Origin: JBGQBN01 sp041494805
GTDB lineage: Bacteria > Acidobacteriota > Terriglobia > Terriglobales > Acidobacteriaceae
Direction of reading: 5' to 3'
DNA length: 64,000 bases
NCBI GenBank assembly: GCA_041494805.1
Contig: JBGQBN010000003.1
Span: 62,001-126,000, forward strand
This document shows positions 16,068-25,180 of this stretch, piece after piece (position 1 is the stretch's first letter; every line of letters begins with the position of its first letter). The notes under the pieces are model-generated. The model was not told the origin of the DNA, did not search any database, and was given only the letters and a program-made list of their open reading frames with translations. Position numbers and translations under genes: made by a program.

Positions 16068-16895
16068 ATGAAGAAAAGCGTACGAGTGCTGGCACTGATC
16101 GCAGTTGGCTTGGTGCTGTTTTCCACGGCAGGCTGCAACAAGCTCAGAGCGCGCGATCAGCTGAACAAAGGCGTGTTGTCCTACAAGAATGCCAAGTACG
16201 AAGAGGCCATCGACCATTTTCAGCGGGCAATATCGCTGGATCCCAGCCTGATCAACGCCCGTCTCTATTTGGCCACGGCCTACCTCCAGCAGTACATCCC
16301 CGGTGTTGACGCCGAAGACAACAACCGCTTCGGGCAGCAGGCGATTGACCAGTACAAGGCGGTCCTGGAGCGCGACCCCAAGAACATCAACAGCGTCAAA
16401 GGTATTGCCTATCTCTATTGGCAGATGAAGAGGTTTGAAGACTCCAAGAATTATGACCGTAAGGCCATCGAACTGGATCCCAACGATCCCGAGCCCTATT
16501 ACTCGGTGGCGGTGATCGACTGGACCGAAACTTATCAGCCGCGCATGGAAGAACGAGCCAAGCTGGGCCTGAAGCCTGAAGAGTGGCTCATGAAGGACAA
16601 GCAGAACAAGAAGGTTTGTGAGATGCTCCGGGACAAGAACACGGACGTCGTCAAGGACGGCATTACCATGCTGGAGAAGGCGATCGAGCTACGGCCAGAT
16701 TACGATGACGCCATGGCTTACCTGAACCTGATGTACCGCGAGCGCGCCGACATCCAGTGCGACGATCCTGCAGCCCACGCAGCCGATTTAAAAACGGCCG
16801 ACGAATGGGTGGACAAGACCATGGCCACCAAGAAGACCAAAGCTGAAAAACAGCCGGGAGCCCAGGGCATCACTTTGGATCAACCCAACAAGTAG
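16068..16895 (+). CDS. TPR-repeat lipoprotein
   Basis: A 275-residue protein with a lipoprotein signal (VLALIAVGLVLFSTAGC, lipobox STAGC) and several tetratricopeptide repeats, for example NAKYEEAIDHFQRAISLDPSLINARLYL and KRFEDSKNYDRKAIELDPNDPEPYYS (quoted in parts). GGGGGAC precedes ATG 16068; an upstream in-frame start would hide the signal. It closes the TonB/Exb operon and is followed by a terminator. Probably attached to a membrane facing the periplasm as a scaffold; the exact role is unknown. Confidence 0.85.
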   Translation: MKKSVRVLALIAVGLVLFSTAGCNKLRARDQLNKGVLSYKNAKYEEAIDHFQRAISLDPSLINARLYLATAYLQQYIPGVDAEDNNRFGQQAIDQYKAVLERDPKNINSVKGIAYLYWQMKRFEDSKNYDRKAIELDPNDPEPYYSVAVIDWTETYQPRMEERAKLGLKPEEWLMKDKQNKKVCEMLRDKNTDVVKDGITMLEKAIELRPDYDDAMAYLNLMYRERADIQCDDPAAHAADLKTADEWVDKTMATKKTKAEKQPGAQGITLDQPNK

Positions 16896-16921
16896 GGTTG
16901 TTTCCTCCTCATAAACGGAGG

Positions 16922-16956
16922 CCTCTTCCATTCAGCGGAAGGGGTCTTTGTATTTT
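16922..16956 (+). terminator. Rho-independent terminator of the tonB-exb operon
   Basis: CCTCTTCC (16922-16929) pairs with GGAAGGGG (16937-16944, one G-T pair) around a 7-nt loop, followed by TCTTTGTATTTT. It lies 27 nt after the TPR lipoprotein stop and before accC. Confidence 0.7.
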
Positions 16957-17054
16957 GGAGGGCAACCTGCGATCGGCAAGGCGTTAGCGCGACCAACGAA
17001 GCGAGTCTCCAGTAGAATTAGCAGCCTGGACGGAAACTGCCGGGCTACGTGAAC

Positions 17055-18563
<1,509 letters not shown>

Positions 18564-18582
18564 GAACCGGCAACTGATCCTG

Positions 18583-19080
18583 ATGCTTTACGACGTCATC
18601 ATCGACGAACAGAAATACCGGTTGGAACTGGACCGGGTGGATGAACACTGGCGTTGCCGGCTAGAGGGTCTTGAAGTTCAAATCGATGCCGTGCTCACCG
18701 GTCGCGATGTTCTTTCCGTCCTCATCGCAGGCAAGTCATACGAGATCAAGCGCGAGCGCGCGCCGTCCGGGGTGCACCTGTGGGTAGGCAGCACCCGTTA
18801 TGCAGCCGAATTGCTCGATCCAAGATCACTGCGCAGCCGCAGGGATGGCGCCGGCGATGAGAAAGGCCCGAAGCGATTGGTCGCACCCATGCCCGGCAAG
18901 GTGGTCCGAGTCCTGGTCCACGAGTGGGCCGAGGTCGAGGCAGGACAGGGCATCGTGGTTGTGGAAGCGATGAAAATGCAGAACGAAATCAAGTCCCCAA
19001 AAAAGGGGATTGTGCAGAAACTGGTTGCGACGGAAGGCGCCAATGTCAACGCCGGAGATGTTCTGGCGATAGTGGAATAG
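18583..19080 (+). CDS. Biotin carboxyl carrier protein (acyl-CoA carboxylase)
   Basis: A 165-residue carrier whose C-terminal 75 residues are a biotinyl domain: LVAPMPGKVVRVLVHEWAEV, then VVVEAMKMQNEI with the biotinylated Lys at K131. The N-terminal 85 residues (YDVIIDEQKYRLELDRVD...VGSTRYAAELLDP) look like the linker found before the biotin domain in propionyl-CoA carboxylase alpha chains rather than the short Ala/Pro linker of AccB. Together with the preceding gene it makes a split alpha chain. birA at 60.6 kb would attach the biotin. Confidence 0.9.
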   Translation: MLYDVIIDEQKYRLELDRVDEHWRCRLEGLEVQIDAVLTGRDVLSVLIAGKSYEIKRERAPSGVHLWVGSTRYAAELLDPRSLRSRRDGAGDEKGPKRLVAPMPGKVVRVLVHEWAEVEAGQGIVVVEAMKMQNEIKSPKKGIVQKLVATEGANVNAGDVLAIVE

Positions 19081-19156
19081 CTTCCTGCAGCAGCGCTGAA
19101 TCTCGCACCCCGCGCAGTAATTCCGCCAAGACAAGAACCCCAGAAGCTGGAAGCCT

Positions 19157-20227
19157 CTACTTCGCAGTCCCGCTCTCGTCCAGTACCTTTTGGGCCAGAT
19201 AGTTCTCCACCTTCGCCTGGTTGCGTAGAACCTCGTAATAGGCGGACTTGAGCAGCTGTTCGCGGCGGTCCCGGAGCTGGGTGCGAATGGCCTGTTGCAC
19301 GCGAGGATCGGACAGTTCCCGTTGTCCGGCCGGCTCCTTGGCGATCAGTTTCACAATATGAAAGCCGAAGAGCTGCTTGCTCATGGGATTGACGATCGGA
19401 ATGATGGGACTGTACTGGCCGGGCTTCAGCTTGGTCACGACGTCACGCGTGGCGGGGTCGGTGTTGTGCAAGGAAGATTCTGGGGTAAACCCGAGGTCGC
19501 CGCCGTTGCCCGAGGTATCGGTATCCTCGGAATAGCTCATGGCGAGCGAGCCGAAGTCATCCCCACTATCGAGGCGGTTCACAATCATCTGGATCTTCTT
19601 GCGGGCGTCGGCCTCATTCTGCGCCTTGTCGTTCTTCAGGTTGTGCACCTGAGGGTTGGGTGTGGTAGTGACCATGATCCTCGCCAGGTGGTATTGCGGC
19701 TCAATCAAATTGAATTCCGACTTGTGCGCGTTGTAATAGTTGGTGATGTCCTGATCGGAAATGTTGACCTTGGAAGTCACTTCCTTGTTCAAGACCTTAT
19801 CCACTGTAAGAGAGCGGCGGAGATCGCGCTTCAGGTCGTCGACCGTGATCTTTTTTTCCTTGAGGCGCGCGTCGAATTCTTCCTTGGTGTAGGGCGACTT
19901 GATCTCGTTCAGCTTGCGCTCCACTTCTTCGTCCGTGGCCAGCAAGGCAAGCTTTTCCGCGCGGCGCATGAGGATCTCATTGTCGATCAACTCGCGCAGG
20001 ATGCTGAGGCGCGAACTCGTGGCCTGCTCACCCACAGGCTGTTGCTCGGAGCCGGAGGTCTGGTTCTGGTAGTACTTTTCCACATCAGCGCGATAGATCT
20101 TGTGGCCGTCAACCACCGCAGCCACGTCGTCCCCGCCCGACTTGGAACTGCAGCCGGTCAAGCCGATGACAAGGGAAGCGGCAAACCACACGGCCAGACT
20201 CCGAAGCCATAACGAATTGGTTTTCAA
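19157..20227 (-). CDS. PpiC/SurA-type peptidyl-prolyl isomerase lipoprotein
   Basis: A 356-residue envelope chaperone. The TTG at 20227 is chosen because GGAGAGG lies 5 nt upstream and the next residues form a lipoprotein signal (LAVWFAASLVIGLTGC); an ATG at 20278 would overlap the neighbouring gene and bury the signal. A SurA-like N-domain (EILMRRAEKLALLATDEEVERKL) is followed by a parvulin domain, YHLARIMVTTTPN, DDFGSLAMSYSEDTDTSGNG, GDLGFTP and FGFHIVKLIAKEPA. It probably helps fold outer-membrane or periplasmic proteins and is 47 nt downstream of the DsbA-like gene. Confidence 0.9.
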   Translation of the reverse strand: MKTNSLWLRSLAVWFAASLVIGLTGCSSKSGGDDVAAVVDGHKIYRADVEKYYQNQTSGSEQQPVGEQATSSRLSILRELIDNEILMRRAEKLALLATDEEVERKLNEIKSPYTKEEFDARLKEKKITVDDLKRDLRRSLTVDKVLNKEVTSKVNISDQDITNYYNAHKSEFNLIEPQYHLARIMVTTTPNPQVHNLKNDKAQNEADARKKIQMIVNRLDSGDDFGSLAMSYSEDTDTSGNGGDLGFTPESSLHNTDPATRDVVTKLKPGQYSPIIPIVNPMSKQLFGFHIVKLIAKEPAGQRELSDPRVQQAIRTQLRDRREQLLKSAYYEVLRNQAKVENYLAQKVLDESGTAK

Positions 20228-20274
20228 GCGTTCCTCTCCACAGGTGTGGGATATTTGTGTCCTCTGCATCCCGG

Positions 20275-21234
20275 TCACTTGCCGGGGGACTGCACGCCGG
20301 TGGGCGCTGCCGGCGCCGGATGCGCGGGTGCGGGCACGCCGGCCTGCTGCAGGGCACGGTCCAGAGTGGCGCGAAGTTCGCTCGCGGAAACCGCTCCGTC
20401 CACTTCCTGCCCGTTGATGAACAGAGTCGGGGTGGCAGTGACACCCAGCGAGTCGCCTTCCCGCATGCCAGCCTTGACCACGTCTTCGTTCTGGGCCTTA
20501 ACACAGGACTGGAGTTTGGTCATGTCCAGGCCATGTTTCTGCCCCTGCAGCAGGGTCAGCTTATCCAGCACTCCGAACTGAATGTCGCGGCTCTTCTCGG
20601 CGTTGACGTCCCGCTGGTTAGCGTGGATGTAGTCAGCGAACTCCCAGTATGCGTCGCCGTTCTGCGCCGCCAGGCAGTTGGCGTCCACGGCTGCGTGGGT
20701 AGCCCAGAGATGCATTTGGTAGAGCGGAAAATCCTTGTAAATGAAAACCACGCGATCGCCGTACTCTTTCAGTAAGTCCGGAAACAGCGTCTCGTGCATG
20801 CGCGAACAGTACGGACACTGCAGGTCATCGTAATTGACCACCACCACTTTGGCATTCTTGTTGCCTCGCGGGGCACGCCCATTGATGTCAATCTTCTTCA
20901 TCACCTCGGCATAGGGATCTTTGGTGAGGTCGAGTTTGGTCAACCGCAACAGCGTCTTGCCGTCCTTAGAGAGCAGAAAGTCGTAGTCCTGCTTCTTGTT
21001 GGTGTCCCCACCCTCCATGGTGACGGTCAGGGCATCGTAGGCCGGAAACTCGCTGGGCTTGAGCTGGCCCAGGGTAATTTTCACGTTCCCGGGAATTGTG
21101 TAGTAGGCGCGCACCTGGCGCTCGACCCGCGTAGCCACATCGGGAGGCGCCGACTGAGCCGAACAGCCCAGACAAATCAACAGAAGCACAAGGATAGAAC
21201 GTCGGAAAAGCGTCACTAGGAACCGCCTGCACAT
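20275..21234 (-). CDS. DsbA-family thiol oxidoreductase, predicted lipoprotein
   Basis: A 319-residue exported protein. Signal: SILVLLLICLGC with a lipobox-like LGC. A ~100-residue N-terminal domain of unknown fold is followed by a DsbA/thioredoxin_4 domain: KVVVVNYDDLQCPYCSRMHE (active-site CPYC), DFPLYQMHLWATHAAVDANC and the cis-Pro in GVTATPTLFINGQEVDG. The C-terminus is Pro/Ala-rich. It likely forms or shuffles disulfides in the periplasm. On the minus strand it precedes the PpiC-type gene, so the two form an envelope-folding pair. Confidence 0.88.
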   Translation of the reverse strand: MCRRFLVTLFRRSILVLLLICLGCSAQSAPPDVATRVERQVRAYYTIPGNVKITLGQLKPSEFPAYDALTVTMEGGDTNKKQDYDFLLSKDGKTLLRLTKLDLTKDPYAEVMKKIDINGRAPRGNKNAKVVVVNYDDLQCPYCSRMHETLFPDLLKEYGDRVVFIYKDFPLYQMHLWATHAAVDANCLAAQNGDAYWEFADYIHANQRDVNAEKSRDIQFGVLDKLTLLQGQKHGLDMTKLQSCVKAQNEDVVKAGMREGDSLGVTATPTLFINGQEVDGAVSASELRATLDRALQQAGVPAPAHPAPAAPTGVQSPGK

Positions 21235-21412
21235 TGAGGGTAAAGAGAGATTATCTCACAGGGGCTTCGTTGGAGGGGGCCAAACATGCGGGTCTCGACT
21301 GCATCGCTTTCTCATGAATAGCCAGGCAGGAGAGGCCAAAATAGATGGTGTGAACGCCTGATTACGCCAACAATCGGCCATCCATAATTCCGAGTAGAAT
21401 CAGCAGTAAACG

Positions 21413-21790
21413 ATGGCGTTTCGAATTGCAATGGGACGGTGCGACTGCCAAGGACCGTATCGTAGTGCGGTTGAAGAGCGCGTTTGCGACACGATTCGCG
21501 AAAGACTAGCCAATTGGCGCAGTCGTTTACCCGCCGATATTGCTGCCGTTCCAACTGAATCGTTCGAAGAGCAGATCGTCGAGCGACACCACGTCACGTT
21601 TGGAACGTACAAGCTAGGGGCGAGCGCAGGCGGAACGCTCATTGTGTGCCAAGCTTTGGTTCATACGTGGTCGCGGCCAACGTTCTTGTCCATCGGAGCC
21701 GTGGGCAGAATGTATGCTGAAGGTTTGCTGGTCACGAATGACGGTAATGTCGAACCTGCTTCGGATGACCTCATGTGGCAGTTCCGCTAG
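21413..21790 (+). CDS. Hypothetical protein in an AT-richer gap
   Basis: A 125-residue open frame starting MAFRIAMGRCDCQ with no family I recognise. The second half (YKLGASAGGTLIVCQALVHT, RMYAEGLLVTNDGNVEPASDD) has the look of a folded soluble protein, without signal peptide or membrane helix. It sits alone in a ~1-kb stretch that is less GC-rich than the neighbours. No clear Shine-Dalgarno site is seen. It may be a real gene, perhaps recently acquired, or a chance frame. Confidence 0.4.
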   Translation: MAFRIAMGRCDCQGPYRSAVEERVCDTIRERLANWRSRLPADIAAVPTESFEEQIVERHHVTFGTYKLGASAGGTLIVCQALVHTWSRPTFLSIGAVGRMYAEGLLVTNDGNVEPASDDLMWQFR

Positions 21791-22251
21791 GAATTTGGTT
21801 GTCGAACATACGCGATTACGCTCAGAACCAAGTAGTTGGTGTAGACGCCTGTTTTCGACAGTTACCATAGAGCACGGGGTACTAGTCGAGCAGGTCTGCC
21901 TCTTCACGCCATCTCTCAAACCGGCACTGGGCGCGGACTTTGGACTCTTCCGTGCTCTACATCAAAGCCAGAACGGCAACGCATCGGGATTCCAGGAGGA
22001 ATGGAGTCACGCGTTGAGGTGACTAAGTGGCTGTTTCCGCTCTCGGCTGCCTGTCTTCCCAACAAGATAAAGCTGGAGCACATCCCTGTAACGGCTTTGG
22101 GGGCCGCGTTGATTCAAGCCGTCCCGCGCAGCCTTCCGCGTCAAGAACTTTGCACGCATGTGAAAAGATTTTCACTGGGAATTGGGGTAAAGAGCGCGAA
22201 ATCAGGCCGGAGTCGGCCTATCCTTCAGGCACCATCCCGGGCAAACACCGG
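21791..22251. other. 460-nt gap before the M48 protease gene
   Basis: Open frames here are short, overlap in several phases and have no family resemblance. The base composition continues the AT-richer tract of 21.3-22.0 kb. An in-frame extension of the protease upstream to 22027 exists but has no protein-like sequence. No confident promoter was identified. Confidence 0.4.
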
Positions 22252-23352
22252 ATGAAACACCTTCCTTCTTCGCTCAACCACTATGTATGGCTTGCGCTCT
22301 GTGCCACGGTTTTCCTGTGCGCGCTGCCGGTGTGGGCTTCGGACGAGCAAGCGTCTCCCGACGCCCAGGCCGCGGAGCCAGCCTCAAACTCTGCATCCTC
22401 GACAGCTCAGGCCGCACCCGATGCGGAAGAGAAGACAAAGAAATCTGGCAAGTACGATATTGATCGCATTGGGCAGCGAGGCATTGGCAAAGGGGTGAAT
22501 CTCTACTCGCTGCAGAAAGAGCGCGCTCTGGGAGAGGCGATGGCAGCGGCTATTGATCGCCGCTCGAAATTCGTCGCCGATCCGGACGTCAATGACTACG
22601 TAAATCGCCTCGGCCAAAAAATCGCCCGCAACTCCGACGCAGAAGAACCTCTCACTATCAGGGTGATCGATTCCCCGGACCTCAACGCCTTTGCCTTGCC
22701 CGGCGGCTTCCTTTATGTCAACAAGGGATTGATCATGGGAGTTGATAGCGAAGCGGAGCTGGCTGGTCTGATGGCACACGAGATCGCCCACGTCGCAGCG
22801 CGGCACGCGTCCCGCTTCGCCACCCGAAGGCACGCCTGGAATATGCTCTCGACGCCACTCATTTACCTCGGCGGCCCGGCCGGGTTCGGAATAAAACAGC
22901 TAGCGGGGATCGGAGTTCCGCTTACCTTCAGGAAATTCAACCGGGACGCCGAAATCGAAGCCGATCTGCTCGGAATCGAATATCAATATGCCGCTGGCTA
23001 CGATCCTCAGGCGTTTCTCGAGGCCTTGGAGAAATTGCAGAACCAAGAGAACCAGAGGCATGTGCGCAAGGCAAAGGCCCCTTTCCTCAGTAAGGTGCCG
23101 CTACACGATCAGATCGCTCGCGCATACGCCAATTATCCCTCCACCGGCGAACGCATCCAGAGACTGCAAACAGAGATTTCCACGCTGCTCCCGGACAGAA
23201 ATGACTATATCCTCGATACCAGCGAATTCCAGGAAGTAAAAGCCAAGCTCGCATGGGCAGACCGACCTATTCTGCGCCGCCACCGGTCCCCAGACGGTGT
23301 GACCGACGGCCCTGTACTCCGCAAGGGCCCGCCACAAGAGCTGCAGGACTAG
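22252..23352 (+). CDS. M48-family metallopeptidase, exported
   Basis: A 366-residue zinc protease of the HtpX/BepA group. Signal peptide: HYVWLALCATVFLCALPVWAS. The zinc motif HEIAH is at 176-180 (LMAHEIAHVAARH), the third ligand Glu is in NRDAEIEADLLG. Upstream, VIDSPDLNAFALPGGFLYVNKGL is the family's substrate-groove block. BepA-like enzymes degrade misassembled outer-membrane proteins; this one lacks visible TPRs, so it is closer to YcaL/LoiP-type enzymes. ATG 22252 begins the signal peptide. Confidence 0.9.
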   Translation: MKHLPSSLNHYVWLALCATVFLCALPVWASDEQASPDAQAAEPASNSASSTAQAAPDAEEKTKKSGKYDIDRIGQRGIGKGVNLYSLQKERALGEAMAAAIDRRSKFVADPDVNDYVNRLGQKIARNSDAEEPLTIRVIDSPDLNAFALPGGFLYVNKGLIMGVDSEAELAGLMAHEIAHVAARHASRFATRRHAWNMLSTPLIYLGGPAGFGIKQLAGIGVPLTFRKFNRDAEIEADLLGIEYQYAAGYDPQAFLEALEKLQNQENQRHVRKAKAPFLSKVPLHDQIARAYANYPSTGERIQRLQTEISTLLPDRNDYILDTSEFQEVKAKLAWADRPILRRHRSPDGVTDGPVLRKGPPQELQD

Positions 23353-23634
23353 CTGGCTTTTTCTCGCGATTTCCGAACGGCGGACACGTGTGGCCGGAAG
23401 CAAAAGACGCTTTCGGAACCTGGAGCCCATCTACTACTGCCTAAGCCACCCCTGGTTACTAAAGGACCAATGCACTTTGCCTTCAGTTACTTGTGCGCAT
23501 TCCCATAATGAATTTCACTACTCGTGGACTTTGACTTCAGCACAGGCTGATGCCTCGGTGAGCCCTGTTCCCCCACGGCCGTCGGGTGATTCGACCGCAG
23601 AAGAGCGCGAATTTCAACTTGGAGGAGCATGATA
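23353..23634. other. Leader and gap before the beta-barrel gene
   Basis: No gene. TTGACT occurs at 23531-23536 but has no matching -10 at a proper distance, so the promoter is not located. GGAGGAG at 23621-23627 is the Shine-Dalgarno site of the following gene and decides between two starts: it is too close to ATG 23629 and well placed for GTG 23635. Confidence 0.45.
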
Positions 23635-24153
23635 GTGCGCAAATTTATCGGATTCACTTTGTTGTTCGGTTTGTTTTCGTTGGCGGCGGTCGCCCAGGAG
23701 AATGCGCCAAAGGCGGAATTCTTCGGCGGCTATCAATACACACGATTTGACGGTGGCCTGAACGCAAACGGCTGGGACACGACCGTCACCGGAAATCTTA
23801 ACAATTGGTTCGGTGTGGCGGCTGATTTCAGCGGCGGCTACAGCTCCCAGAATGGTGTGTCTTTCAATGACTACACCTACACCTTTGGGCCTGTGGTCTC
23901 TTTACGGCACAACGAAGCCTTCACTCCGTTCGCGCACTTCCTGGCGGGTGGCTTCCACAGCTCTGCCGCAGCGGGTGGCTTGTCCGCGTCGGGTAGCGGA
24001 TTTGCCATGATGCTGGGAGGCGGAGTGGACGTGAAGGTGACCCGACGTGTGGCCGTGCGTGCCATCCAGTTCGACTGGCTCTCGCTGCATGCCAATGGAG
24101 CTAGCGATAACAACAACGCGCGAATATCCACGGGACTTTTGTTCCGCTACTAG
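23635..24153 (+). CDS. Small outer-membrane beta-barrel protein
   Basis: A 172-residue predicted outer-membrane protein. A signal peptide (FIGFTLLFGLFSLAAVAQE) is followed by alternating strands rich in aromatic and Gly residues: AEFFGGYQYTRFDGG, NWFGVAADFSGGYSSQNG, YTFGPVVSLRHNEAFTPFAHFLAGG, ending ARISTGLLFRY with the C-terminal aromatic typical of Bam-assembled barrels. The size suggests an 8-strand barrel of the OmpA/OmpX-like class. Function unknown. GTG 23635 is favoured by Shine-Dalgarno spacing; ATG 23629 is the alternative. Confidence 0.82.
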   Translation: MRKFIGFTLLFGLFSLAAVAQENAPKAEFFGGYQYTRFDGGLNANGWDTTVTGNLNNWFGVAADFSGGYSSQNGVSFNDYTYTFGPVVSLRHNEAFTPFAHFLAGGFHSSAAAGGLSASGSGFAMMLGGGVDVKVTRRVAVRAIQFDWLSLHANGASDNNNARISTGLLFRY

Positions 24154-24175
24154 TAGCTTAGAAACCGGCCAGCTC

Positions 24176-24210
24176 AAGGGCGACCGAGGAGGTCGCCCTT
24201 ATTTTTTCTT
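24176..24210 (+). terminator. Rho-independent terminator after the beta-barrel gene
   Basis: A perfect 10-bp stem AAGGGCGACC/GGTCGCCCTT with a 5-nt loop (GAGGA) is followed by ATTTTTTCTT. It separates the plus-strand barrel gene from the convergent larE. Confidence 0.92.
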
Positions 24211-24226
24211 GCAATGCTACCGTATC

Positions 24227-25093
24227 TTACCCCGCTCGCTGGCGCTGAGTGATCTGCTCCGCCGATAACAGTGTGTTCATCGACCCCGATCGGAAGCCTT
24301 CCAGGTCGAGAGTCACGAACTTGAATCCGAGGGCTTTGAAGATGCGGGTGAATTCGGCGGCCATCTCGGGACTCAGCGCGCGCGGCATCTCGTCGCGGGC
24401 GACTTCGATGCGGACAATCTCGCCGTGATGCCGCACTCGGAACTGGCGGAAGCCCAGGGCCCGGAGAGCATCTTCACCCTGCTCGACAACGTTGAGCGCC
24501 TCACGCGTGACCGGGCGTCCATACTCGATACGCGAGGATAGGCAGGCGGAAGCGGGCTTGTCCCAGATGCGCAAGCCGGCGGCGCGGGCCAGCTCACGAA
24601 TGTCCTGCTTGGTCAGGCCCGCATCCAGCAGAGGTGCGGCGATCCCGTGCTGCTTTGCCGCGAACTGGCCGGGGCGGAAGTCGCCCTGGTCGTCCACGTT
24701 GACGCCGTATGCGATAGAGTCGAAGCTCCGCGTGCCGCGGAAGTCCTCCATCACTGTGAATAGCTCGTCCTTGCAATGAAAGCAGCGAGAACCGTCGTTG
24801 CGGACGTACTCCGGACGGTCGAGTTCGGTGGTGGCAATGACCTCGAGCGGAATTTCTTGTTCGCCTGCGAACGCTATCGCATCCGCAAGCTGTGTGCGGG
24901 CCAGGCTGGGCGAATCGGCGATGACCGCCAGCATGTTAGCTCCCAGCACCTGATGAGCGGACCACGCCAGGAACGCGGAGTCCACGCCGCCAGAGTAGGC
25001 GACCAGGGTGCGGCCCAGAGCGCTCAGGCGCTTCTCAAGAGCGGCGCGCTTGGCGGCGAGATCGTTGGCAGCGAGATTCTTGGCAACCAGCAC
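24227..25093 (-). CDS. larE: LarE-family ATP-dependent sulfur transferase
   Basis: A 288-residue PP-loop enzyme. VAYSGGVDSAFLAW is the ATP pyrophosphatase loop; RNDGSRCFHCKDELF and KPASACLSSRIEYGRPVT are LarE blocks, the latter with the Cys that in characterised LarE donates sulfur to the pyridinium cofactor; LGFRQFRVRHHGEIVRIEV closes the C-terminal domain. LarE makes the nickel-pincer cofactor of lactate racemase and its relatives together with LarB and LarC, neither of which is in the window. The GTG start at 25093 has no obvious Shine-Dalgarno site. It lies 87 nt downstream of lptD with a repeat between. Confidence 0.88.
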   Translation of the reverse strand: MLVAKNLAANDLAAKRAALEKRLSALGRTLVAYSGGVDSAFLAWSAHQVLGANMLAVIADSPSLARTQLADAIAFAGEQEIPLEVIATTELDRPEYVRNDGSRCFHCKDELFTVMEDFRGTRSFDSIAYGVNVDDQGDFRPGQFAAKQHGIAAPLLDAGLTKQDIRELARAAGLRIWDKPASACLSSRIEYGRPVTREALNVVEQGEDALRALGFRQFRVRHHGEIVRIEVARDEMPRALSPEMAAEFTRIFKALGFKFVTLDLEGFRSGSMNTLLSAEQITQRQRAG

Positions 25094-25114
25094 GGAGGTA
25101 TCTTAGCAGCGCCG

Positions 25115-25165
25115 CCGAGCTTTCGCTCGGCTGGACGGGCGAGGCGCCCGTCCCCACACGGGCGG
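25115..25165. repeat. GC-rich hairpin repeat between lptD and larE
   Basis: GCCGAGC/GCTCGGC-type and GACGGGCG/CGCCCGTC-type stems lie next to each other, followed by CCCCACACG. The same words recur at 45465-45560, 48884-48907, 52735-52855 and 61604-61630, so this is a dispersed family. Confidence 0.65.
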
Positions 25166-25180
25166 TGGCGGCCTCTTGCG

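Noticed and set aside
20228..20278. ATG at 20278 or 20269 as start of the PpiC-type gene
   Set aside because: It overlaps the DsbA-like gene and hides the lipoprotein signal; the TTG at 20227 has GGAGAGG directly upstream.
22027..22251. N-terminal extension of the M48 protease
   Set aside because: A normal signal peptide begins at 22252; an extension would place it 75 residues inside the protein.
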